Origin: Bacteroidales bacterium
GTDB lineage: Bacteria; Bacteroidota; Bacteroidia; Bacteroidales; WCHB1-69
DNA: 64,000 nt
Reading direction: 5' to 3'
NCBI GenBank assembly: GCA_017962845.1
Contig: JAGCUN010000035.1
Coordinates: 62,001-126,000, forward strand
Of the stretch, positions 57,901 through 64,000 are shown in pieces. The position numbers and the translations under genes were made by a program. Under the pieces are notes generated by a model, which was not told where the DNA came from, did not search any database, and saw only the letters and a list, made by a program, of their open reading frames with translations. How positions within the stretch are numbered: position 1 is the stretch's first letter; each line of letters opens with the position of its first letter.

Positions 57901-58420
57901 AGAGCATCCCTTTCTTATAAAGTTCTGAAAGCAAATACCATACAGATTCGATGTATTTGTTGTCGAAGGTGATGTACGGGTTTTCGAGATCAACCCAGTA
58001 GCCCATCTTCTTGGTGATGTCGTCCCACATATCCTTGAACTGCATCACATTCTGGCGGCAGGCCTTGTTGTATTCCTCCACGGTGATGGTTTTGCCGATG
58101 TCCTCTTTGGTGATGCCGAGGGCTTTTTCCACGCCGAGTTCCACGGGCAGACCGTGGGTGTCCCAGCCGCCCTTGCGGCCTACGTATTTGCCTTTCAGAG
58201 TCTGGTAGCGGCACACGATGTCCTTGAGGGAGCGGGCCAGCACATGGTGAATACCGGGCTTACCGTTGGCGGACGGAGGTCCTTCGAAGAAGACGAAGGA
58301 TTCAGCGCCTTCACGTTGTTTCAAACTTTGTGCGAAAACGTCATGGTCTTCCCAATATTTCTGCATCTCCTTGCCAATGTTCGACAAGTTAAGTCCGCGA
58401 TATTCAGTGTATTTGCCCAT
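54983..58420 (-). CDS. ileS: Isoleucyl-tRNA synthetase
   Basis: A 1145-residue class I synthetase charging tRNA-Ile, with editing of valine. The HIGH signature is FFEGPPSANGKPGIHHVLAR, the KMSKS loop is DKDGNKMSKRLGNAVDP, and TTPWTLPSNTALAVG lies in the editing (CP1) domain. GGWDTHGLPVELGVEKALGI and the length (longer than the ~940 residues of E. coli) identify the eukaryote-like type 2 IleS common in Bacteroidota, which tends to resist mupirocin. Own promoter at 58447. Confidence 0.98.
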   Translation of the reverse strand: MGKYTEYRGLNLSNIGKEMQKYWEDHDVFAQSLKQREGAESFVFFEGPPSANGKPGIHHVLARSLKDIVCRYQTLKGKYVGRKGGWDTHGLPVELGVEKALGITKEDIGKTITVEEYNKACRQNVMQFKDMWDDITKKMGYWVDLENPYITFDNKYIESVWYLLSELYKKGMLYKGYTIQPYSPAAGTGLSSHELNLPGCYRDVKDTTCVGQFKVRTDQVLSTDVQMFIGEQGVPNNLYFLAWTTTPWTLPSNTALAVGPKIDYVLVKTFNAYSGDPIMVILGKPLVGNFFPEKNKDLAFEDYKPGDKNIPFQILGEIKGEKLVGIQYEQLIPFMRPDGKAFEVIPGDYVTTEDGTGIVHIAPTFGADDKRVAADAGIAPMLLIDKAGNPQPMVDKTGKFFLMSELDPQFVKNQVNADLYSQFEGRYVKNDYDPAATPETENLDVTICLWLKGEHKVFKIEKHVHNYPHCWRTDKPILYYPLDSWFIKSTAVKDRMIELNKTIYWKPAATGSGRFGNWLENLVDWNLSRSRFWGTPLPIWTTEDKKEQICIGSVEQLVNEINKAVAAGIMKENPYKDFVPGDFSKENYDKIDLHRPYVDEIFLVSPSGQKMTRETDLIDVWFDSGAMPYCQWHYPFENQDIFKKNFPADFIAEGVDQTRGWFFTLHAIATMIFDSVAYKTVVSNGLVLDKDGNKMSKRLGNAVDPFATIEKYGPDATRWYMITNAQPWDNLKFDPEGIAEVQRKFFGTLYNTYNFFAMYANIDGFDYKEADIPNSERPEIDRWILSELNTLVKHCDECYADFEPTKAGREIQDFVNEYLSNWYVRLCRRRFWKGEGKDKLSAYQTLYTCLETIAKIASPIAPFFMDKLFLDLNSITHREDVISIHLSDYPKVHEELIDKPLEERMQLAQKLCSMILSLRKKSNLRVRQPLAKIMIPVVENSNLKEQIEKVKDLILHEVNVKEVEFVSDEAGIFVKRIKPDFKKLGPKCGKIMKQVAAAITAFSQDDIRAIEKNGSAVLNIDGQEVTIDVTDVEIVAEDIPGWVVANQDALTVALDIELTEDLLNEGYAREFVNRIQNYRKDSNMDVSDRITIEVENHPQLDKAFTTFADYIKTETLCTSLEIKAGVEGEVFEITDGLSVKVKVRK

Positions 58421-58446
58421 AATTTAATATTTGAAAAATCAAGCCG

Positions 58447-58454
58447 CAAATATA
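58447..58454 (-). promoter_or_regulatory. Promoter -7 element (TATATTTG) for ileS
   Basis: The minus strand reads ATCGTATATTTGCGGC; start near 58440, leader about 20 nt. Confidence 0.6.
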
Positions 58455-58571
58455 CGATTTTCTTGGCAATTGGGATTTGAGTTTTTTATTAGATTTCTAA
58501 GTTTACATACGAGGGATTGGAGTGTCAGTTTTTTGAAGATGAATAATTGGCGAATTTTTCATAAAAAACAT

Positions 58572-58579
58572 TATTTTTG
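58572..58579 (+). promoter_or_regulatory. Promoter -7 element (TATTTTTG) for the MORN-repeat gene
   Basis: The plus strand reads ACATTATTTTTGCAAAA; start near 58586, leader about 20 nt. Confidence 0.6.
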
Positions 58580-58605
58580 CAAAATAAAATTCTAAACTTG
58601 AAACC

Positions 58606-59925
58606 ATGAAAGCGATTACCACCTTTCTGTCTGTAATTCTGCTACTTAACATAGCAAATGCCCAGGATACGGTCAAGACATATTGGAACAACCAGCAGCT
58701 GAAATCTATCGGACTGGCCAACGACACCATTGAAGAGGGCGTCTGGAAATTCTACCACCCCGACGGACGGCTGATGATGGAAGGCAAATATCTGCACGGC
58801 AAAAAGGTCGGTCTGTGGAAAGCATGGTACGAGAGCGGCCAGCTTTCACAGGAGTATTACGCCGACAACGGTTCCTTCAAAAGCTGGTACGCCAGTGGAA
58901 AGTTGGAGTCGGAGGGATCCATGAAAAACAGTCTGAAAGATGGTAACTGGACTTTTTATTATCCTGATGGACAGGTATATAGAAAATGCTCCTACCTTCA
59001 AGATAATCTGAATGGTCCGTTGACCGACTACTACGATGGTGGAAACAAATCGTTTGAAGGCACTTATGTGGACGGGAAATTGAACGGAGCTGCGAAAGGC
59101 TGGCACACCAACGGAGAGGTGGAGATGGAAGGAAATTTTGAGGATGATTTGCAAGAGGGCACGTGGAGATTCTATTATGCCAACGGCCAGTTAGGCAGTA
59201 CCGGCGAATTCCGAGGAGGTTTGCAGCACGGCACTTGGACCTATTTTTATGAAGAGGGTGGAATGCTTTGGAAAAAAGGTGATTTCCGCAACGGGATGCG
59301 CAACGGGAAATGGGAGGCCTGGTACGAAAACGGGGCGAAACAACGCAGCGGCAACTTCTCGTTCAACAAGGAGGACGGCCATTGGGTGCAGTGGTACGAG
59401 ACGGGCGTGGTGAAAGACGAAGGCGACTTCAAGGCCGGACAGATGTGCGGATTGTGGAAAGGCTACTATCCCGATGGCACCCAAAAATACGAGAGCGGCT
59501 ACAACGACAATGTGCGCGATGGCGTATATAAATATTGGAATGAAAACGGCAAGAAGCGCTCAACAGGATACTACAGCAAGGGTGAAAAGCATGGCAGTTG
59601 GGTGGAATATGCCGACAATGGTCAGAAGACCGAGGAGGGCAAGTTTGTGAACGGCGAGAAAAACGGGATGTGGATTTTCTATAATGAAAGAGAGGTGAAG
59701 ATGCGCGAGCAAAACTTCACCAACGGGGCCGCCAACGGCAAGTTTGTCGAATACTACCCGAACGGCAAGAAACAGATGGAAGGTTGTTACGACAACCGCG
59801 TGCGCGAGGGCAAATGGACCTACTGGGATGCCAAAGGCAAAGTAATGTACAGCGTTCAGTTTGAACACGGCAATAAAGTCAAAGTATACAAGGAATTGAA
59901 CGGAGAATACGCCAAACCTTTCTAA
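58606..59925 (+). CDS. Exported MORN/YwqK-type repeat protein
   Basis: A 439-residue protein with signal peptide MKAITTFLSVILLLNIANAQ. The rest is a chain of about 16 repeats of roughly 23 residues with the pattern G.W..YY.nGql...G.f..g...G, for example KVGLWKAWYESGQLSQEYYA and NGKWEAWYENGAKQRSGNFS. These MORN/YwqK units form an extended beta sheet; bacterial proteins of this type are often labelled antitoxin after one member, but a solitary secreted copy with no toxin gene argues against that here. Probably periplasmic or surface. Monocistronic. Confidence 0.8.
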   Translation: MKAITTFLSVILLLNIANAQDTVKTYWNNQQLKSIGLANDTIEEGVWKFYHPDGRLMMEGKYLHGKKVGLWKAWYESGQLSQEYYADNGSFKSWYASGKLESEGSMKNSLKDGNWTFYYPDGQVYRKCSYLQDNLNGPLTDYYDGGNKSFEGTYVDGKLNGAAKGWHTNGEVEMEGNFEDDLQEGTWRFYYANGQLGSTGEFRGGLQHGTWTYFYEEGGMLWKKGDFRNGMRNGKWEAWYENGAKQRSGNFSFNKEDGHWVQWYETGVVKDEGDFKAGQMCGLWKGYYPDGTQKYESGYNDNVRDGVYKYWNENGKKRSTGYYSKGEKHGSWVEYADNGQKTEEGKFVNGEKNGMWIFYNEREVKMREQNFTNGAANGKFVEYYPNGKKQMEGCYDNRVREGKWTYWDAKGKVMYSVQFEHGNKVKVYKELNGEYAKPF

Positions 59926-59940
59926 TTGTCTGTCAATGGC

Positions 59941-60603
59941 TTAGTTATACAAAGCCATCCGAAAGTAAGGATTCATCAGTTTTTCGTCACGTAACGTGGT
60001 GGACGGACCGTGTCCGGGGTAGATGACGGTATCGTCGGGCAGCGGCATCACCTTCTTGCGGATGCTCTCCAACAGCAACTCATGGTCGCCGGTGGGCAAA
60101 TCGCTGCGGCCGACACTGCCTTGAAATACCAAGTCGCCGACAAACAACCGGCGTTCAGCTTCATGGTACAGGATGACACTACCGGCGCAGTGGCCTGGAG
60201 TTTCCATCACCTGTAGCTCCTGTTGCCCGAAAACAATACGGTCACCCTCTTTGATAAACTGGTCGGGCTGGGGAAAGTCCTCTTTCGTGCAGTCCATGTT
60301 GAAGGCAACCCCGTAAGCCACATTGTTTTCATACACCGGCAGCCCCGCCTCGTGCATCAGCAGCGGCGCGGCGAACGTGCGTACCGCCCAGCCGCAACCT
60401 AACGTGTGGTCGATATGCGGATGCGTTACGATGAGGTACTTGACGATAAGGTGGCGATCGTTCACCAACTTCACCAGCTGGTGCTTCTCCTCCTCCGTTG
60501 CCATGCCCGGATCGATGATGACCGCCTCACCCGTCTCATCAAACAAAAGTATGGTGTTGACTTGCAAAAAGTTGCTTGGAAATATTCGGATATCCATAAT
60601 CAT
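59941..60603 (-). CDS. MBL-fold hydrolase (glyoxalase II-like)
   Basis: A 220-residue metallo-beta-lactamase-fold protein. The two-metal site is visible: THPHIDHTLGCG (HxHxDH), ETPGHCAGSVILYH, LFVGDLVFQGSVGRSDLPTG and VIYPGHGPSTTL. Size and GRSD motif fit the YcbL/GloB-like group, whose substrates include S-lactoylglutathione and other thioesters; the exact one is unknown. ATG at 60603 or two codons later. Confidence 0.9.
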   Translation of the reverse strand: MIMDIRIFPSNFLQVNTILLFDETGEAVIIDPGMATEEEKHQLVKLVNDRHLIVKYLIVTHPHIDHTLGCGWAVRTFAAPLLMHEAGLPVYENNVAYGVAFNMDCTKEDFPQPDQFIKEGDRIVFGQQELQVMETPGHCAGSVILYHEAERRLFVGDLVFQGSVGRSDLPTGDHELLLESIRKKVMPLPDDTVIYPGHGPSTTLRDEKLMNPYFRMALYN

Positions 60604-60628
60604 GATTCTTTATGAAGATGAGAGAATA

Positions 60629-62242
60629 TTAGAATCCAGTCCAGAACATCGACCAGAATCTATTTTCCATATCCTTCCATTCTGTGGAGGTTCTGTCATA
60701 GAAATCAGCTGTGATGCCGTTGAGTTTGGCAGCGAGTTTTTTTGCATTGCACTTGCTTCCTTCACCTTTTATAAAAGTCTGCAACTCTGCATCTTGCTGC
60801 ATCATTTCCTTTTCAAAATTCAACACCGAAGTCATCATCATGCTTTTGGTGGAGCCCCAGCGCACCTGTGCGAGTTTGTTGGCCTTGCGGTATTGCCAGA
60901 GGGCGGAATTGTCGTCCACGCCATGGTGTCCGCAGTGGGAGAAGGCCTCGGGCAGTTGGTTGCTGCCCGCATAAATCGGGATGCGGGGGCTCTGTCCGGG
61001 GTTCTCGAACGAGAACCAGCACACGCCGCCGACGGCGTCGGGCAGCCATGCACGGCACTGTGCGACAAAGGAGTAGGAGCACCACGACATGGCCACGCCG
61101 CGGTGAAATTCCACCGTTCCGGGCTTCAAGGCATTGTACAAGTTACGCTCGGCAGCGCTCATCCATGGGTTGCCAACGGTTGAGAGGATGGTGTCGTTGT
61201 AGGTCTCGCCATCCTTGTTTTTCTTCTCCTTCACGATGGTAAGATTCTGAATCTGGTCGAGTTGGGGACAGCCCTCATAGGTGGCGCGGAAAAGTTCCAT
61301 CACCTTCTCGGCCGACACCTTCTGCTCGGGTTTGATGGAGAAAGGCAGGTCTTCATCGTCCAGCTGGAAGTTTTGCGAGGGGGCGAGCTGGCTGAAGATG
61401 TACCACTCGCGTTCGGTATGGTTCTTGCCGCCGGCGTAGTCGGAGGGGAAGGCGCGCCACCAGATGAACTCGCCGGTGCCGTCCCAGAAGCCGTATTTTT
61501 TGGCCACGGCTTCCACATTGTCGGAGCAGAGGAAGTAGTCGGGGTTGTTGCGTTGCAGGCGGCCGATGCGGGCCACGTTGCAGCTCACGGCCACCTCGTC
61601 GTCGGGCACGCGCTGGGCCACCCAGATGCCGCCGATTTGGTCGGGACCTTCGCCCATAATTTCCATCTGCCAAACCTCTTTTTTGTCGGCAATGGTGATG
61701 CACTCGCCGCCGTCGCCATAGCCATACTGGGCAATCATTGCGCCGATGGTGCGGATGGCGTCGCGGGCGTTGTCGCAGCGCTGCAGGGCGATACGCTCCA
61801 GCTCCTCAATCAGGAACATGCCGTTGCTGTTGACCAGCGTGTCGGGACCCGAGAAGGTGCTTTCGCCGATGGCCAGCTGTTTCTCATTCAGACAGGGGTA
61901 GGCCGTGTTGAGGTAGGCGTAGGTGTGGGCGGCTTCGGGAATCTCGCCGGCCAGTTTCAAGCCCGTTTTGTCGTTGGGGTTAGCGGTGTGCATCGTGCCC
62001 TTATACACTGGGTGCATCGTACCTGCCTTGTGGTCGGCAGCGGGCTCCCAGCGCAGCCAGGTGCGGTACATACCGTCGCAGGTGTGCGAGGTCATCACCG
62101 AGCCGTCGGCGCTGGCCTTGCAACCCACCATAATGGAGGTGCAGTTCTCCCCTCTCAGGTTCCATTCCCACTCCTGGGCATTCAAACATAAAATCCAGAC
62201 AAAAGATAAGCAAAAAAGAAATAATCTCTTGATATTCATCAT
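60629..62242 (-). CDS. C69 family dipeptidase, exported
   Basis: A 537-residue Ntn-hydrolase peptidase. A signal-like segment (RLFLFCLSFVWILCLNAQ) is followed by WNLRGENCTSIMVGCKASAD, in which C34 is the candidate N-terminal nucleophile after propeptide cleavage; MTSHTCDGMYRTW follows as in PepD of lactobacilli. Further motifs: NSNGMFLIEELERIALQRC and GGECITIADKKEVWQMEIMG. C69 enzymes cleave dipeptides. The gene lies 25 nt upstream of the MBL gene, so the two are probably co-transcribed, with a promoter at 62267. Confidence 0.88.
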   Translation of the reverse strand: MMNIKRLFLFCLSFVWILCLNAQEWEWNLRGENCTSIMVGCKASADGSVMTSHTCDGMYRTWLRWEPAADHKAGTMHPVYKGTMHTANPNDKTGLKLAGEIPEAAHTYAYLNTAYPCLNEKQLAIGESTFSGPDTLVNSNGMFLIEELERIALQRCDNARDAIRTIGAMIAQYGYGDGGECITIADKKEVWQMEIMGEGPDQIGGIWVAQRVPDDEVAVSCNVARIGRLQRNNPDYFLCSDNVEAVAKKYGFWDGTGEFIWWRAFPSDYAGGKNHTEREWYIFSQLAPSQNFQLDDEDLPFSIKPEQKVSAEKVMELFRATYEGCPQLDQIQNLTIVKEKKNKDGETYNDTILSTVGNPWMSAAERNLYNALKPGTVEFHRGVAMSWCSYSFVAQCRAWLPDAVGGVCWFSFENPGQSPRIPIYAGSNQLPEAFSHCGHHGVDDNSALWQYRKANKLAQVRWGSTKSMMMTSVLNFEKEMMQQDAELQTFIKGEGSKCNAKKLAAKLNGITADFYDRTSTEWKDMENRFWSMFWTGF

Positions 62243-62266
62243 TTTATAAATTATAAATCAACTACG

Positions 62267-62274
62267 CAAATTTA
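62267..62274 (-). promoter_or_regulatory. Promoter -7 element (TAAATTTG) for the C69-MBL unit
   Basis: The minus strand reads GTGTAAATTTGCGTAG; start near 62260, leader about 18 nt. Confidence 0.6.
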
Positions 62275-62300
62275 CACAATTATATTTAGTAATAAATCAC

Positions 62301-62308
62301 TATTTTTG
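62301..62308 (+). promoter_or_regulatory. Promoter -7 element (TATTTTTG) for udk
   Basis: The plus strand reads TCACTATTTTTGCAAATT; start near 62315, leader about 60 nt. Confidence 0.6.
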
Positions 62309-62374
62309 CAAATTCAAATGAAAGTTTGAAAATTATTGCAACAGATTTATTATCAACAAGATTCATAATCAACC

Positions 62375-62989
62375 ATGTTAGTTATCGGTATAGCAGGAGG
62401 TTCGGGGTCAGGGAAAACCTCCGTTGTGAAGAAAATCATTGAATCGCTGCCGCAGGACAAGGTCAGTGTGTTGTCGCAAGACGCCTACTATCGCGACAAT
62501 GGTGAGCTGACGCAGGAGCAGCGGGAAGCCATCAACTTCGACCATCCCCGCTCCATCGAATGGCCTCTTTTGGTGCAGCATATCAACGAGTTGAAGGTGG
62601 GGCGCAGCATCGAGATGCCCACCTACTCGTATGTCACCTGCCGTCGCGGCAAGGAGACGATTCCCGTTTCACCGGCCAAGGTGCTGATTGTGGAAGGCAT
62701 CCTCATCTTCACCGACCCCGACTTGGCGAACATTCTGGATTTGAAAGTGTTTGTGGACACCAGTGCTGACGAGCGGCTCATCCGCATCATCCAGCGCGAT
62801 GTGAACGAGCGCGGACGCGGCCTCGACAAGTCCATCGTCCATTACCAGAAATATGTCAAACCGATGCACGAATCGTTCATCGAGCCTACGAAACGGCTGG
62901 CCGACATCATCATCCCGGTGGGTGGACAGAACGAGAAAGGCATCGACATTCTGACAAGCAAAATCAGACAGACATTGGGAGAAGAGTAA
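62375..62989 (+). CDS. udk: Uridine kinase
   Basis: A 204-residue kinase of the pyrimidine salvage pathway, phosphorylating uridine and cytidine. The P-loop GIAGGSGSGKTSVVKKI, SVLSQDAYYRDNGELTQEQR, NFDHPRSIEWPLLVQHINEL, and VLIVEGILIFTDPDLANILD are the family signatures. Normal length. Followed 86 nt later by a Wzz-type gene, which may share its transcript. Confidence 0.95.
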   Translation: MLVIGIAGGSGSGKTSVVKKIIESLPQDKVSVLSQDAYYRDNGELTQEQREAINFDHPRSIEWPLLVQHINELKVGRSIEMPTYSYVTCRRGKETIPVSPAKVLIVEGILIFTDPDLANILDLKVFVDTSADERLIRIIQRDVNERGRGLDKSIVHYQKYVKPMHESFIEPTKRLADIIIPVGGQNEKGIDILTSKIRQTLGEE

Positions 62990-63075
62990 AACAGAACAAA
63001 ACATCTGGCAGTTTTATACAATAAATAACACAAATTGTCGTTTGACTGCCGAACATCCGAACTACAAATATCATT

Positions 63076-64000
63076 ATGAAAAAAGAGAACAGCGAGTACA
63101 GTTCTTTCAGCCTACTGCGATTCATCGTCAGCAAATGGAAATTATTAACCATTGTCACCGTGGTGGCAGCAGTCGCGGCTTTTGTCTGCGCCTGCTTCAT
63201 CAAACCTCATTTCAAGTCCACGGCCATCGTATATGCGCCGCGCACCAACTCGGTCTCCAAGATTTTGTTGGCCGATGAGACCAACAACGAGCGTATGGAC
63301 ATGAAGGCCTACGCCATTGAGGCAGAAACCGAGCAGATGCTGGAAATTCTGAATTCCAGAGAGTTGAAAGACAAGCTCATCCGCCGTCACAACCTGATTC
63401 AGCATTACGAATTGGATACCACCCAAAAATACTGGCAGACCAAACTTTACAAGAACCTTGAGGAGAGTATGGAAATCAAGCGGACCAAATTTGGAGCCAT
63501 TTCCATCACTGTGGAGGATAAGGATCCGAAGATGGCCTGCCGCATCGCCAACGATGTGGTGGATCTCCTTGACACCATCAAGCGGGAGGTTGAAAATGAG
63601 CGCGCACGTGCCGCTTACGCTGTGTTGCAGAAGCAGTTGGAGGATGTGACCGCAGAAATCAACCATGTCGATGATTCCATCCGTGTCATTATGGAGCATG
63701 GCGTTTTTGACTTCGAGAGCCAGTCGGAGAGAATTATGCAGCAGTGGGCCATCGCGGTGGCACAAGGCAATACGGCTGCCCAGCAGCGGCTTCAGGCCTT
63801 GTTGGACACCATGGCCATCTGGGGACCGAGAGCAGAAGCCCTCCACGACTTACAGTTCAGCTTCCGCGAATATCAGTCGTTGGTGAAGCAGAAGATGATG
63901 GATGCCAAGGTGGATATGGACAACAACATCCCCACCAAATTCATCATCCAAAGGGCCATCGTTTCCGACAAGAAATGCTATCCCAAGAAGTCCATCATCA
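63076..64000 (+). CDS. Wzz-type polysaccharide chain-length determinant, 5' part
   Basis: An ATG at 63076 opens a frame continuing beyond the window (308 codons seen). TM1 is at about 22-42 (KWKLLTIVTVVAAVAAFVCA), followed by the YAPRTNSVSKILLAD beta region and a long coiled-coil section with EIKRTKFGAISITVEDKDPK, IANDVVDLLDTIKREVENER and further helices, as in Wzz/G-rich chain-length proteins controlling O-antigen or capsule length. TM2 is not yet reached. It probably begins a capsule or exopolysaccharide locus. Confidence 0.85.
   Translation, partial: MKKENSEYSSFSLLRFIVSKWKLLTIVTVVAAVAAFVCACFIKPHFKSTAIVYAPRTNSVSKILLADETNNERMDMKAYAIEAETEQMLEILNSRELKDKLIRRHNLIQHYELDTTQKYWQTKLYKNLEESMEIKRTKFGAISITVEDKDPKMACRIANDVVDLLDTIKREVENERARAAYAVLQKQLEDVTAEINHVDDSIRVIMEHGVFDFESQSERIMQQWAIAVAQGNTAAQQRLQALLDTMAIWGPRAEALHDLQFSFREYQSLVKQKMMDAKVDMDNNIPTKFIIQRAIVSDKKCYPKKSII

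Noticed and set aside
55742..57928. A 728-codon plus-strand frame antisense to ileS
   Set aside because: Shadow of the IleS frame; composition is abnormal and the minus strand carries HIGH and KMSKS motifs.
58606..59925. Antitoxin of a toxin-antitoxin pair
   Set aside because: The YwqK label is only a family name; the protein has a signal peptide and no toxin gene is adjacent.

Overview
The window is chromosomal DNA from a member of the Bacteroidota, most likely order Bacteroidales. The evidence is: many promoters of the TAnnTTTG (-7) type; type IX secretion (T9SS) C-terminal sorting domains on three proteins plus a PorT-like barrel; N-terminal lipoboxes; a eukaryote-like IleS; and typical gene pairs such as the acidic pRiA4b-ORF3-like protein next to miaA. 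TAA, TAG and TGA all serve as ordinary stops. I see no rRNA, tRNA, CRISPR, integrase or transposase.

Region 1 (1-13.4 kb, minus strand). After the 5' end of an RND efflux pump comes the most striking locus, a ten-gene head-to-tail operon read from about 13.4 kb down to 0.3 kb. It encodes a VWA-like lipoprotein, a four-TM protein, a tubulin/FtsZ-like GTPase, a 1137-residue protein with an actin/Hsp70-type ATPase domain, two envelope proteins sharing a paralogous C-terminal domain, a MotA/ExbB-like channel with a long coiled-coil tail, a zinc-ribbon membrane protein, a retropepsin-like protease and a MotB/OmpA-like protein. Two cytoskeletal-type NTPases together with an ion-driven motor pair and a peptidoglycan-binding partner suggest a poorly described envelope machine.

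Region 2 (13.4-33.6 kb). nadK overlaps a flavin reductase. A three-gene operon encodes a BtrH-like peptidase, a TPR/PD40 protein and a barrel. Then come a TPR protein, an envelope operon ending in porT, a sugar MFS transporter, dipeptidase E with a large anchored partner, a FecE-type ABC ATPase, a secreted M6 metalloprotease, an acyl-CoA synthetase interrupted by an in-frame TAG, and a small T9SS cargo protein. Dispersed GATTAAAA and GTTAATA repeats sit in the intergenic gaps.

Region 3 (33.7-46.4 kb). Mostly housekeeping genes (nadC, yebC, miaA, maf, mutL) with envelope proteins among them: a META-domain lipoprotein, an AsmA/DUF748-like protein, and a T9SS type B protein with a PKD domain.

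Region 4 (46.4-54.9 kb, minus strand). A second unusual island. It has two voltage-gated channel genes (one with a BacNaV-like filter, one with a K+-channel-like GYG filter), several small proteins, two proteins built from a duplicated small domain (one with a histone-H1-like tail), a short basic repeat protein, a TerB-like protein, an anchored OmpA-family protein and an XRE regulator. Beyond it is a gene-poor 638-bp gap holding a highly structured candidate RNA with a promoter and a possible terminator switch.

Region 5 (55-64 kb). ileS, a MORN-repeat protein, an MBL-fold hydrolase, a C69 dipeptidase, uridine kinase, and the start of a Wzz-type chain-length determinant that probably opens a polysaccharide locus beyond the window.
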